From CAVUBL01 sp963837945 (GTDB lineage Bacteria; Acidobacteriota; Thermoanaerobaculia; Multivoradales; DATKCC01), in NCBI GenBank assembly GCA_963837945.1, contig CAWIQD010000005.1:224247-288246 (forward strand): a stretch of 64,000 bases of DNA, written 5' to 3'. Numbering within the stretch: position 1 is the stretch's first letter; each line of letters begins with the position of its first letter. Positions 43,810-54,623 of the stretch are shown here, piece by piece. A program made the translations under genes and the position numbers. A model generated the notes under the pieces. That model did not search any database, was not told the origin of the DNA, and was given only the letters and a program-made list of their open reading frames with translations.

Positions 43810-44349
43810 GTGTACGCCTACCTCCTCCCCAGCCTGCCCCGCCTGGAGCTCGGAGCGCCGCCGCCGATCTCTCGGGCCGAGCTGGCGCAGCGCTGCCGGG
43901 AGCTACTGCCCGAGGAGGACGCCCGGGAGGTGGCCACCGGCCTCGAGGGGCGCACCGGCGAGCTGGCGAGCCCGGCCGGCCGCGCCTGGCGCGACCTCGA
44001 GACCCAGCTTCGCAACGCCGTCGCCCGGCGCCGGGCGCTGGCCCTCGACTCCCCGGCGCCGCCCCAGCTCAGGCCCCACGACGGCTACCGCGCCGCCGTC
44101 GACGCCGCCGTCGAGGCGGCCTTCGCCGAGGTCGATCCGCTGCGCCGCGAGCGCGCCCTCGACACCCTGCGCTGGGACCTTCTCGGCGAGATCGAGGCCG
44201 CCGGCCGGTGGGGCCTGCCGGCCGTCCTGGCGTACGCCCTGCGGCTCCGCCTGGTCGAGCGCTGGGCCGGCTTCGACGCCGCGGCGGGCCGGGCCGCGCT
44301 CGACGCCGCGCTCGCCGGCCTGGAGGGCATTCGTGAATCAGACTCCTAG
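43810..44349 (+). CDS. DUF2764 protein of bacterial V-ATPase operon
   Basis: 179 residues from a GTG, 9 bp after subunit E. MYAYLLPSLPRLELG at the N-terminus and a helical body (LDTLRWDLLGEIEAAGRWGLPAVLAYALRLRLVERW) match the DUF2764 proteins found between the E and A subunit genes in Chlamydia- and Spirochaete-type V-ATPase operons. Such operons lack a recognisable subunit C, and DUF2764 may fill that place; that is inference. No catalytic motif. Confidence 0.7.
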   Translation: MYAYLLPSLPRLELGAPPPISRAELAQRCRELLPEEDAREVATGLEGRTGELASPAGRAWRDLETQLRNAVARRRALALDSPAPPQLRPHDGYRAAVDAAVEAAFAEVDPLRRERALDTLRWDLLGEIEAAGRWGLPAVLAYALRLRLVERWAGFDAAAGRAALDAALAGLEGIRESDS

Positions 44350-44502
44350 CGAAGCTCCGCCTCAAACCGACGAGGCACCTCGATCGTCTCCGGCGCCACG
44401 GGCCGCCGGGTCCCCCGCCCACGCCGAGCGATCACGGCTACGCTCATCGGAACGGCTACGCCAGACCTCTGGATTCATCGGATGCCCCCCGCATCCCCTC
44501 GA

Positions 44503-44533
44503 TCCCCTTCCCACCCCACGGGGGGGAAGGGGA
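44503..44533. repeat. Stem-loop in the V-ATPase operon leader between DUF2764 and subunit A
   Basis: TCCCCTTCCC (44503-44512) and GGGAAGGGGA (44524-44533) form a perfect 10-bp inverted repeat with an 11-base loop. It lies in a 253-bp gap between the first two and the remaining five genes of the operon; the rest of the gap shows no gene I can support. There is no T-run, so it is not a classical terminator. It could stabilise or process the mRNA and set a different dose for the catalytic subunits. Confidence 0.45.
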
Positions 44534-44602
44534 CGCCCCCTCCCGAATCTCGGATCCGCCCGGGAAAACTTGACTCACGTGTCACGAAGGGAGCCTTTGT
44601 AG

Positions 44603-46333
44603 ATGTCTAGCACCGGGGCCGTCGTCGCCCTCCAGGGCAACCTCCTGAGCGCCTCCTTCGACGCGCCGGTGGCGCTCAACGAGGTCGCCTTCGCGCGCCT
44701 CGGCGACCTCCGGTTGAAGGCCGAGGTGGTGCGGGTCCGCGATCGGGTCGCCGACCTCCAGGTGTTCGAGGACACCGCCGGCCTCGCCATCGGGGACGCC
44801 GTCGAGTTCACCGGCGAGCAGCTCACGGTGACCCTCGGCCCCGGCCTCCTCGGACAGGTCTTCGACGGCCTCCAGAACCCGCTGCCGGCGCTGGCCCTCG
44901 AGAGCGGGGCGTTCCTGGAGCGCGGCGCGAGCCTTCCCGCCCTCGACGCCGCGCGGCGCTGGGCGTTTACGCCCACGGTCGAGGCCGGAGCCCGGGTGCG
45001 CGCCGGCGACACCCTGGGGACGGTGCCCGAGGGCCCGCTCGCGCATCGGATCCTGGTTCCCTTCGGCCTCCCGGGCCGCCTCACGGTCGCCGAGGTGCGC
45101 GGCCCGGCCGAGCTCGCCGCCGGCGAGCCGGTGGCCGTGCTCGACGACGAGCGGGGGCTCGAGGTCCCGGTGACGATGCTCCAGCGCTGGCCGGTCAAGC
45201 GGCCGGTCGGCGCCTACCGCCGCCGGCTGGTGCCCAGCGAGCCCCTCGCCACCAAGGTGCGCTCGATCGACACCCTGTTCCCGGTGGCGCGGGGCGGCAC
45301 CTTCTGCATCCCCGGCCCGTTCGGCGCCGGCAAGACCGTGCTGCAGCAGATCACCAGCCGCCACGCCGAGGTCGACGTGGTGGTGGTGGCCGCCTGCGGC
45401 GAGCGGGCCGGCGAGGTGGTCGAGACGCTGCGCGAGTTCCCGGCGCTCGTCGACCCGCGCAGCGGCCACAGCCTGATGGAGCGCACGATCATCGTCTGCA
45501 ACACCAGCTCGATGCCGGTCGCCGCCCGCGAGGCGAGCGTCTACACCGCCGCGACCCTGGCCGAGTACTACCGCCAGATGGGCCTCGACGTGCTGCTCCT
45601 CGCCGATTCGACCTCGCGCTGGGCGCAGGCGCTGCGCGAGGTCTCCGGCCGGCTCGAGGAGATCCCCGGCGAGGAGGCCTTCCCCGCCTACCTGGAGTCG
45701 GTGGTGGCCGCCTTCTACGAGCGCGGCGGGCTGGTGGAGCTGCACGACGGCCGGCGGGGGTCGCTGACCATCGGCGGCACCGTCAGCCCGGCGGGCGGCA
45801 ACTTCGAGGAGCCGGTGACGCAGGCGACGCTGAAGGTGGTGGGCGCCTTTCACGGCCTGTCGCGCGAGCGCTCCGACGCCCGGCGCTATCCCGCCATCGA
45901 TCCGCTCGAGAGCTGGAGCCGCTACGGCGGTGTCGCGGACCCGGAGGACGTCGCGGTCGCGCGGCGCATCCTCCAGGACGGCCACGACGTCGACCAGATG
46001 ATGAAGGTCGTGGGGGAGGAGGGCACTTCGCTCGCGGACGTGGTCGTGTATCTCAAGGCGGAGTACCTGGACGCCGTCTATCTGCAGCAGGACGCCTTCC
46101 ACGAGGTCGACGGGTCCACCGGCGCGGCGCGCCAGCGCCACGTCTTCCGGCGCATCGCCGAGATCCTTCGCGCCCCCCTCGAGCTCGGCGACAAGGACCG
46201 CGCCCGCCGCTTCTTCCAGGAGCTGACGCAGCGGACCCGGGAGTGGAACCTCGTCCCCATGGACGACCCGGCCTTCGCGGTCCTCGAGGCCGACCTCGAG
46301 ACCCGGGTGCGCGAGGTGAGCGCCGATGCGTAA
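44603..46333 (+). CDS. ntpA: V-type ATP synthase subunit A (catalytic)
   Basis: 576 residues. The P-loop is GPFGAGKT at residues 238-245 (GPFGAGKTVLQQITSRHAEVDVVVVAACGERAGEVVE in context), with the Walker-B region MGLDVLLLADSTSRWAQALREVSGRLEEIPGEEAFPAYL. The N-terminal beta-barrel and the V-type bulge domain (PALDAARRWAFTPTVEAGARVRAGDTLG) are present, distinguishing it from F-type beta. It is full length and uninterrupted and overlaps subunit B by 8 bp. Confidence 0.96.
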   Translation: MSSTGAVVALQGNLLSASFDAPVALNEVAFARLGDLRLKAEVVRVRDRVADLQVFEDTAGLAIGDAVEFTGEQLTVTLGPGLLGQVFDGLQNPLPALALESGAFLERGASLPALDAARRWAFTPTVEAGARVRAGDTLGTVPEGPLAHRILVPFGLPGRLTVAEVRGPAELAAGEPVAVLDDERGLEVPVTMLQRWPVKRPVGAYRRRLVPSEPLATKVRSIDTLFPVARGGTFCIPGPFGAGKTVLQQITSRHAEVDVVVVAACGERAGEVVETLREFPALVDPRSGHSLMERTIIVCNTSSMPVAAREASVYTAATLAEYYRQMGLDVLLLADSTSRWAQALREVSGRLEEIPGEEAFPAYLESVVAAFYERGGLVELHDGRRGSLTIGGTVSPAGGNFEEPVTQATLKVVGAFHGLSRERSDARRYPAIDPLESWSRYGGVADPEDVAVARRILQDGHDVDQMMKVVGEEGTSLADVVVYLKAEYLDAVYLQQDAFHEVDGSTGAARQRHVFRRIAEILRAPLELGDKDRARRFFQELTQRTREWNLVPMDDPAFAVLEADLETRVREVSADA

Positions 46334-47648
46334 GGTCCATACCCGCCTCGTCTCGATCAGCGGCAGCGTCATCACCGTGGAGGCCGCCGACGCGAGCTAT
46401 CGCGAGGTCGCCCAGGTGAGCTGGCCGGGGGGCACGTCGCTCGCCCAGGTCATCCGTCTCGAGGGTGGGCGCGCCAGCCTGCAGGTGTTCGCCGGCAGCC
46501 GCGGCATCCCCACCGACGCCCGCGTGCGCTTCCTGGGCAAGCCCCTGACGCTGCCTTTCTCCTACGGCCTGCTCGGGCGCGTCCTCGACGGCGCCGGGCG
46601 CCCGCGCGACGGCCGGGAGCCTCTCGATGACGCCGGCATCCCCGTCGGCGGCCCGTCGGTCAACCCGAGCGTGCGCGTCATCCCGCGGCGCATGGTGCGC
46701 ACCAACATCCCCATGATCGACGTGTTCAACACGCTGGTCGAGAGCCAGAAGCTGCCGATCTTCGCCCCCGCCGGCGAGCCCGCCAACGAGCTGCTGGCGC
46801 GCATCGCCCTGCAGGCGGAGGTCGACGTCATCGTGCTGGGCGGCATGGGCCTGAAGTACGACGACTACCTCGCCCTGCGCGCCCGCCTGGAGTCGGCCGG
46901 GGCGCTCGGCCGCTCGTTCCTGGTGGTGCACACGGCGGCGGACCCGTCGGTGGAGTGCCTGCTGGTGCCCGACCTCGCCCTGGCCGCGGCGGAGCGCTTC
47001 GCCCTCGACGGCAAGCGGGTGCTGGTGCTCCTCACCGACATGACGAACTTCGCCGACGCCTTGAAGGAGGTCGCGATCGCCATGGAGCAGGTGCCCTCGA
47101 ACCGCGGCTACCCGGGCGACCTCTACAGCCAGCTCGCGGCGCGCTACGAGAAGGCCGTCGACTTCGAGGACGCCGGCTCGCTGACCATCCTCGCCGTCAC
47201 CACCATGCCGGGCGGCGACGTCACCCACCCGGTACCCGACAACACCGGCTACATCACCGAGGGGCAGCTCTACTTGCGCGGCGGGCGCATCGAGCCCTTC
47301 GGCAGCCTGAGCCGCCTGCGCCAGCTCGTCAACGGCCGCACCCGCGACGATCACCGGCCGCTCGCGAACGCCATGATCCAGCTCTACTCCGACGCCCTCG
47401 GCTCGCGCGAGAAGCGGGCCATGGGCTTCGCCGTCACCGCCTGGGACGAGCGGCTGCTGCGCTACGCCGAGCTGTTCGAGGCCCGGATCATGGACCTCGA
47501 GGTCGACCTGCCCCTCGAGGCCGCCCTCGACGAGGGATGGCGGGTGCTGGCGAGCTGCTTCGAGCCGGCGCAGACGGCGCTGCCTCGCGCCCTGGTGGAG
47601 CGGCACTGGCCGGCGCCGGCCGGAGCGCTCGCGGGGAGCGCCGCGTGA
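46326..47648 (+). CDS. ntpB: V-type ATP synthase subunit B (regulatory, non-catalytic)
   Basis: 440 residues. N-terminal barrel (EVAQVSWPGGTSLAQVIRLEGGRASLQVFAGSRGI), GLLGRVLDGAGRPRDGREPL, and NTLVESQKLPIFAPAGEPANELLARIALQAE, where the P-loop is replaced as usual in B subunits. LVLLTDMTNFADALKEVAIAMEQVPSNRGYPGDLYSQLAARYEKA is the conserved interface with the A subunit. The start overlaps subunit A and the stop overlaps subunit D by 4 bp, so the four genes A-B-D-I are translationally coupled. Confidence 0.95.
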   Translation: MRKVHTRLVSISGSVITVEAADASYREVAQVSWPGGTSLAQVIRLEGGRASLQVFAGSRGIPTDARVRFLGKPLTLPFSYGLLGRVLDGAGRPRDGREPLDDAGIPVGGPSVNPSVRVIPRRMVRTNIPMIDVFNTLVESQKLPIFAPAGEPANELLARIALQAEVDVIVLGGMGLKYDDYLALRARLESAGALGRSFLVVHTAADPSVECLLVPDLALAAAERFALDGKRVLVLLTDMTNFADALKEVAIAMEQVPSNRGYPGDLYSQLAARYEKAVDFEDAGSLTILAVTTMPGGDVTHPVPDNTGYITEGQLYLRGGRIEPFGSLSRLRQLVNGRTRDDHRPLANAMIQLYSDALGSREKRAMGFAVTAWDERLLRYAELFEARIMDLEVDLPLEAALDEGWRVLASCFEPAQTALPRALVERHWPAPAGALAGSAA

Positions 47649-48250
47649 GGCACGTGCGGGCCAGCAAGCAGGAGCTCAAGAGCCAGCGCGACGCCCTGGC
47701 CCGCTTCCGCCGCTACCTGCCGACGCTCGAGCTCAAGCAGCGCCAGCTCCAGGTGGAGGTGCGCCGCGCCCAGGCTGCCCTGGCCGCGAACCGGGAGGCG
47801 ACGGCGGCGGTGCGGGCCGAGATCGAGCCCTGGGTCGCCCTGCTCGCAGAGCCCGTGGCGCTCGGCGCCCACCTCGGCGTCGTCGAGCGCCGCCTCGCGC
47901 GCGAGACGGTCGCCGGGGTCGACGTCCCCACCTGGGAGGGCCTCGAGCTGCGCCGCGCGGTTCCCGACCTGCACGCCACGCCGCCGTTCCTCGACGACGC
48001 GCTCGACGCCCTCGCGCGCCTCGCCGAGCTCGGCGCCGAGCGCTCGGTGCTCGAGGAGCGGGAGCGGCGGCTGGCCGCGGAGCTCCGGACCACCATCCAG
48101 CGCGTCAACCTGTTCGAGAAGGTCAAGATCCCCGAGGCCGAGGACGCCCTGCGCCGCTGCCGGGTCGCGCTCGGGGACCTCCAGGCCGCCGACGTCGTGC
48201 GCGGCAAGATCGCCAAGGGTCTGGCGCGGGCCCGGGAGCGCCGGGCGTGA
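47645..48250 (+). CDS. ntpD: V-type ATP synthase subunit D (central shaft)
   Basis: 201 residues from a GTG overlapping the B stop (GTGA). The two long antiparallel helices that form the rotor shaft are visible at the ends: ASKQELKSQRDALARFRRYLPTLELKQRQLQVEVR and RRLAAELRTTIQRVNLFEKVKIPEAEDALRRCRVAL. RVNLFEKVKIP is the family hallmark. No gene for subunit F is present beside it. Confidence 0.93.
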   Translation: MRHVRASKQELKSQRDALARFRRYLPTLELKQRQLQVEVRRAQAALAANREATAAVRAEIEPWVALLAEPVALGAHLGVVERRLARETVAGVDVPTWEGLELRRAVPDLHATPPFLDDALDALARLAELGAERSVLEERERRLAAELRTTIQRVNLFEKVKIPEAEDALRRCRVALGDLQAADVVRGKIAKGLARARERRA

Positions 48251-50043
48251 TCGTGCCCATGGTCCGGGTGACGCTGGTGGCGCTCCACGGCGAGCGCGAG
48301 GAGACCCTCGCCCGCCTCCAGGACCTGGGGCTCCTCGACCTGGCGGCGCCGGGAGACGGCGAGGACGAAGGCGTGGACGCCCGCCGGCGCGAGCTCGCGG
48401 CCGTACGCGGCGCGGCGGCGGCGCTCGAGCGACTGGTTTCGAAAGCGGCCGCCGCCGGGGGGGAGCCGGTCGCCGCGGGCCTCGCCCCGGAGGCCGTCGT
48501 CGCCGAGGTGGCCGCGGGCCTCGCCCGAGCGAGGGAGCGGGAGGCGGAGCTTCGCGCCTGCCGCGCCGAGCTCGCCCGTCTCGCCCCCCTCGGCACGTTC
48601 GACCCCGGGGCGGTCGCCGCGCTCGCTCGCCGCGGCCTCGCGCTACGGCTCTTCGTCGCCCCGGCGCGGCGGCGCCTCACGGCCCCCGAGGGGGCCTCGC
48701 TTCACGAGCTCGCCCGGGCCCGCGGGCGGCGCTACCTCGCCCTGGTCGGCCGGACGCCGGCGCCGGCCGAGCTCCCGGGGGCCGAGCCGTTCCCGCTCCC
48801 TTCGGCGTCGACGGCGGAGCTCGAAGGGCGCATCGCGGAGCTCGAGCGGGAGCGGCAGGCCGAGAGGCGGCGTCTCGTCGCTCTCGCAGCCGCCCTGCCG
48901 GAGCTTCGCGCGCTCGAGCTCCGGGGGCGAGACCGCCTGCTCCTCGACGAGGCCCGGGCGGCTCTGGGCACGAGTGGTCCGTTCGTCCATCTCGAGGGCT
49001 ACTGCCCCGGACGCGACCTGCCGCGGCTCGAGGCGGAGGCCGAGGCCAGGGGTTGGGGCCTCGGAGTCTCCCCGATCGAGGATCCCGCCGGCGCACCGAC
49101 CTTCGTCGAGCCGCCGCGCTGGGCTCGCCCCATCGGCGCGCTCTTCCACCTGATCGGCGTGTTGCCGGCCTACGACCAGATGGACGTGAGCGTGCCGTTC
49201 CTCGCGTTCTTCAGCCTGTTTTTCGCCATGATCGTCGGCGACGCGGGCTACGGGGCGATCTTCCTCGTCCTGACGCTCCTCGAACGGCGCCTTCTGCGGC
49301 GCGCGCCGAGGCGGCTCTTCCGGCTCCTGCTCCTGCTCAGCCTGGCAACGATCGCCTGGGGTGTCGCGACCGGCGACGTCTTCGGCGTCCGCAAGCTCCC
49401 GCCGGTGCTCGAGCTGCTGCGCCTCGACTGGCTCACCCACCCCGAGCACCTGATCCCGCTGGCCTTCTTGATCGGGGCGGTTCAGCTCTCGCTGGCGCAC
49501 GCCTGGAACGTGATGCGGCTCTGGGGGTCGCTCCGCGCCCTGGCCCAGCTCGGCTGGGTGCTCGTCATCTGGACCATGTATTTCCTCGCCCGCACGCTGG
49601 TGATGGCGACCCCCTTCCCGCGGGCGATGATCCCGGTCGCCATCGCCGGCGTGGTCCTGGTCGCCCTGTTCATGACCCCCTGGCGCCACCTGGGCCGGGA
49701 GTGGTTCCAGCACGCCATGCTCCCCCTGAACCTGGTGAGCGCCTTCGTCGACGTCGTCTCCTACGTGCGCCTGTTCGCCGTCGGAGCGGCGAGCTACGCC
49801 GTCGCGGCGGCGTTCAATTCGATGGCGCTCTCGAACGGCGTGAAGGGTCCGCTGGCGGCCGCCGTGGCCGCCCTGATCCTGTTCCTCGGGCACGCCCTCA
49901 ACATCGCCCTCGGCAGCCTCGGCGTGCTGGTGCACGGGGTGCGCCTCAACACCCTCGAGTTCGCCGGCCACCTGGGCCTCGAGTGGACCGGGCGGCCGTA
50001 CCGCCCGTTCGCCCACCCCGGGGCCGCGAGGCCGCCGGTCTAG
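48247..50043 (+). CDS. ntpI: V-type ATP synthase subunit I (membrane stator, a-subunit homologue)
   Basis: 598 residues from a GTG overlapping the D stop. The N-terminal cytoplasmic half is coiled-coil rich; from about residue 295 there are seven or eight membrane helices, including FLAFFSLFFAMIVGDAGYGAIFLVLTLLE and the proton/sodium half-channel helix region LVSAFVDVVSYVRLFAVGAASYAVAAAFNSM with the essential Arg. GHALNIALGSLGVLVHGVRLNTLEF is the conserved C-terminal signature. It gates ion passage at the interface with subunit K. Confidence 0.94.
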   Translation: MIVPMVRVTLVALHGEREETLARLQDLGLLDLAAPGDGEDEGVDARRRELAAVRGAAAALERLVSKAAAAGGEPVAAGLAPEAVVAEVAAGLARAREREAELRACRAELARLAPLGTFDPGAVAALARRGLALRLFVAPARRRLTAPEGASLHELARARGRRYLALVGRTPAPAELPGAEPFPLPSASTAELEGRIAELERERQAERRRLVALAAALPELRALELRGRDRLLLDEARAALGTSGPFVHLEGYCPGRDLPRLEAEAEARGWGLGVSPIEDPAGAPTFVEPPRWARPIGALFHLIGVLPAYDQMDVSVPFLAFFSLFFAMIVGDAGYGAIFLVLTLLERRLLRRAPRRLFRLLLLLSLATIAWGVATGDVFGVRKLPPVLELLRLDWLTHPEHLIPLAFLIGAVQLSLAHAWNVMRLWGSLRALAQLGWVLVIWTMYFLARTLVMATPFPRAMIPVAIAGVVLVALFMTPWRHLGREWFQHAMLPLNLVSAFVDVVSYVRLFAVGAASYAVAAAFNSMALSNGVKGPLAAAVAALILFLGHALNIALGSLGVLVHGVRLNTLEFAGHLGLEWTGRPYRPFAHPGAARPPV

Positions 50044-50060
50044 CACAAGGAGGCTCCTCC

Positions 50061-50525
50061 ATGGATCCCGTCCTGATGGCCGCCCTCGGCAAGATCGGCG
50101 CCGCCGCCGTCTTCGGTCTCGCCGCCACCGGCTCGGCGCTCGGCACCGGCTTCGCCGGGATGGCGGCGGTCGGCGCCTGGAAGCGCGCCTACGCCCAGAA
50201 CAAGGCGGCACCGTTCGTCCTCGTCACCTTCATCGGCGCGCCGCTGTCGCAGACGATCTACGGCATGATCCTGATGAACGCCATCGTGCGGGCGGCGAGC
50301 GCCACGACCCCCGGCGGCGCCGCGGCCTGGCCGGCGATGCTCGCCATCGGCCTGTTCGGCGGCCTGGCGATCGGGGCCTCGGCCTACTTCCAGGGCCGCG
50401 TGGGAGCCGCCGCCGCCGACGCCCTGGGTGACACCGGCCAGGGCTTCGGCAACTACCTGATGGCGATCGGCGTCGTCGAGACGGTGGCGCTGTTCGTGCT
50501 GGTCTTCATCCAGAGCGCCCTGTAG
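50061..50525 (+). CDS. ntpK: V-type ATP synthase subunit K (rotor ring)
   Basis: 154 residues with an AAGGAGG site 7 bp upstream. Four membrane helices arranged as a duplicated hairpin (ALGTGFAGMAAVGAWKRAYA; FVLVTFIGAPLSQTIYGMILMNAIV; MLAIGLFGGLAIGASAYFQGRV; YLMAIGVVETVALFVLVFIQSAL). The last hairpin carries the ion-binding Glu in GVVETVALF; the first has Gln in the equivalent place (PLSQTIYG). The PxxQxxYG and ET pair resemble sodium-binding NtpK; ion type is suggested but not settled by this. Confidence 0.93.
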   Translation: MDPVLMAALGKIGAAAVFGLAATGSALGTGFAGMAAVGAWKRAYAQNKAAPFVLVTFIGAPLSQTIYGMILMNAIVRAASATTPGGAAAWPAMLAIGLFGGLAIGASAYFQGRVGAAAADALGDTGQGFGNYLMAIGVVETVALFVLVFIQSAL

Positions 50526-50660
50526 CTCACGAGCCGCGGACCGTCGCGGCGGCCCTCGGTTTGCATGCCCCTCGATCTACGGGGCTCGCCCCGACATTCC
50601 TTGTCTTGCCGCGTCGCGGCGTGCTAGCCTGTCTGCGGCATTCCCAGAGGGAGAGAGACC

Positions 50661-52282
50661 ATGACCACGACGACCGAGCCGTCCCTCCAGGTCCACGGAG
50701 AGGTGAGCTCCGAGGGGAAACGCATCCTTTCGCCCGAGGCGCTGGCCCTGGTGGCCCGGCTCCAGCGCGAGCTCGGAGCGCGGCGCGAGGAGCTGCTCGC
50801 CCGGCGCGCCGAGCGCGACCGGCGGCTCGCCGCGGGCGGCGAGCTCGGGTTCCTGGCCGAGACCCGGGAGGTCCGCGGAGGCGACTGGCAGGTGGCTTCG
50901 ACGCCCGACGACCTCCAGGAGCGCAAGGTCGAGATCACCGGTCCTTGCGACCGCAAGATGATGATCAACGCGCTCAACTCGGGCGCCAGCGTCTTCATGG
51001 CCGACCTCGAGGACGCCCTGTCGCCGACCTGGGAGAACGTCGTCACCGGCCAGGCGAACCTCTACGACGCGGTGCGGCGAGAGCTCGCCTTCGACGACCC
51101 GTCGAGCGGCAAGTCCTACCGCCTCGCCGAGCGCCTGGCGACGCTCCTGGTGCGCCCGCGGGGCTGGCACCTCCTCGAGAAGCACGCGACCCTCGACGGC
51201 GAGCCGGTGTCGGCGAGCCTGTTCGACTTCGGCCTGTACTTCTTCCACAACGCCCGCGAGCTCCTCGACCGGGGCACCGGACCGTACTTCTACCTCCCGA
51301 AGCTCGAGAGCCACCTCGAGGCGCGCCTGTGGAACGACGCGTTCGTCCTCGCCCAGGAGGCGCTCGGCATCCCGCGCGGCTCCGTCCGGGCGACGGTCCT
51401 CATCGAGACCCTGCCCGCGGCGTTCGAGATGGAGGAGATCCTCTACGAGCTGCGCGAGCACTCGGGCGGCCTCAACGCCGGGCGCTGGGATTACATCTTC
51501 TCGATCATCCGCCTCATGCGCGCGACGCCGCTCGAGCTGCCGGACCGGGTCGAGATCTCGATGACCGTCCCCTTCATGCGGGCCTACAGCGAGCTGCTGG
51601 TGCGCAGCTGCCACACGCACGGCGCCCACGCCATCGGCGGCATGGCGGCCTACATCCCCAGCCGCCGCGACGAGGAGGTCAACGAGCGGGCGCTCGCCGG
51701 GGTGCGCGCCGACAAGGAGCGCGAGGCGAGCGACGGCTTCGACGGCTCGTGGGTGGCTCACCCCGACCTCGTGCCGGTGGTGCGCGAGGTCTTCGACCGC
51801 CACCTTCACCAGAATGGGGGCGACTCTCCCCACCAGAAGCAGCGCCGGCGCGAGGAGGTGTCGGTCGGCGCCTCCGACCTCCTCGACTTCCGGGTCCCCG
51901 GCGGCAAGATCACCGAGCGCGGTGTGCGCACCAACGTGCGGGTCGCCCTCCAGTACCTGGACGCCTGGTTCTCCGGCTGGGGAGCGGCGGCGATCAACAA
52001 CCTGATGGAAGACACGGCGACCGCCGAGATCTCCCGCGCTCAGCTCTGGCAGTGGGTCGCCCGGGGATCGAAGCTCGACGACGGCCGCCCGGTGGACGCC
52101 GGGCTCTACCGGAAGATCCGCGACGAGGAGCTCGCCGAGCTCCGCGCCGGCTCGACCACCGGCTTCCTCGACGAGGCGACCGCCCTCCTAGACGAGCTCG
52201 TGCTCGGCGAGGAGTTCGTGCTGTTCCTGACCCTGCCGGGCTACGACCGGCTGATCCGGCTCGAAGGCCGGGGAGGTGAGCG

Positions 52283-52286
<4 letters not shown>
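50661..52286 (+). CDS. aceB: Malate synthase (A type)
   Basis: 541 residues; condenses glyoxylate and acetyl-CoA to malate in the glyoxylate shunt. GPCDRKMMINALNSGASVFMADLEDALSPTW is the N-terminal signature, followed by RPRGWHLLEKH, IETLPAAFEMEEILYELREHSGGLNAGRWDYIFSI, the active-site strand CHTHGAHAIGGMAAYIPSR and a C-terminal domain with RTNVRVALQYLDAWFSGWGAAAINNLMEDTATAEISRAQLWQW. AGAGGGAGAGA precedes the ATG. It overlaps aceA by 4 bp (ATGA), so the two enzymes are made together. Intact. Confidence 0.96.
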
Positions 52287-53566
<1,280 letters not shown>

Positions 53567-53739
53567 GGCCGGGCCGGGGGCTCCCGCCGGGAGGAACGGC
53601 GCGGCTTGCTAGAACTGCGGGCCGGAGGAGCCGCGCCTCGGCTCGGACCGCGCTGGGCCGCCCCGGACTCCGGTAGGTCTCGTTGAGCGCGGTCCTCGAC
53701 GTCCTCCGGCGGGAGCCCCCGGCCCTCCGGGGTCGGACC

Positions 53740-54420
53740 CCTCGGGATTGCCCTGGCCATGGCTCCCCGGGGTCGGACTCCTCGACACGGCCGAGACAGA
53801 GCTCGGCCGCTTCATCCGTCTGTAGCGCTGGGCGAAGGCAACCCCGCGTGAAGCGGCCGAGCTCTGTCTCGGCCGGGCGACCGGTTCGGCCGGCACCGAA
53901 CGGCCCATCGGAGTCGACGCCCGACCGCCGGCGCGCTCGGCCCTCCGGGGTCGGACCCCTCGCCACGGCCGAGACAGAGCTCGGCCGCTTCATCCGTCTG
54001 TAGCGCTGGGCGAAGGCAACCCCGCGTGAAGCGGCCGAGCTCCGCCTCGGCCGGGCGACCGGTTCGGCCGGCACCGAACGGCCCATCGGAGTCGACGCCC
54101 CACCGCCGGCGCGCCTGGTCCTCCGGGGTCGGACCCCTCGCCACGGCCGAGACAGAGCTCGGCCGCTTCATCCGTCCGTAGCGGTGGGCGAAGGCAACCC
54201 CGGCTGAAGCGGCCGAGCTCTGTCTCGGCCGGGCGACCGGTTCGGCCGGCACCGAACGGCCCATCGGAGTCGACGCCCGCCCGCCGACGCGCCCGGTCCC
54301 CGGGCCGAGCTCCGCCTCGGCCGGGCGACCGCCTCGGCCGGCACCGAACGGCTCGTCGGAGTCGACGCCCGCTCGCGGGAGCCCCCGGCCCTCCGGGGTC
54401 GGACTCCTCGGCGACGGTCT
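53740..54420. repeat. Tandem array of about 177-bp units, each a 26-bp inverted repeat
   Basis: Three units and a partial fourth. Each begins with an arm GGCCGAGACAGAGC plus 12 further bases (53791-53816; 53967-53992; 54145-54170), a loop of 32-34 bases, and the reverse-complement arm (53849-53874; 54027-54052; 54205-54230). Arms are perfect in units 1 and 3; unit 2 has two differences that would still pair as G-U in RNA. Between units lies a conserved spacer (GACCGGTTCGGCCGGCACCG; then CTCCGGGGTCGGACCCCTCG). A partial unit continues from about 54300. Both strands show open frames here, but they only echo the repeat. The 1056-bp gap 53567-54623 holds nothing else recognisable. Confidence 0.85.
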
Positions 54421-54623
54421 CCGAACGTTGAGCTCCCTTCCCTGGGGGGTTCGGACTCTTCGGCATCGGCCGAGGCGAAGCTCGTCCGGGCGAACGCATC
54501 GACTGGCGCTCCGACAGTGGCTCTGTTCCCCGAGCGTCGCGGCTTGGGCCTGACTCCAGACGAAGAGTCGGCCGAAACCTGTCTCCGCACCGAGCTCGGA
54601 CCAAGAGGGGTTATACTGTCGGT

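Noticed and set aside
44333..44602. An 89-codon open frame between DUF2764 and subunit A.
   Set aside because: Low-complexity Pro/Arg content, overlaps the end of DUF2764, and spans the stem-loop; not supported as a gene.
53740..54420. Possible CRISPR array.
   Set aside because: Units are about 177 bp, spacers are themselves conserved, and no cas gene is present.
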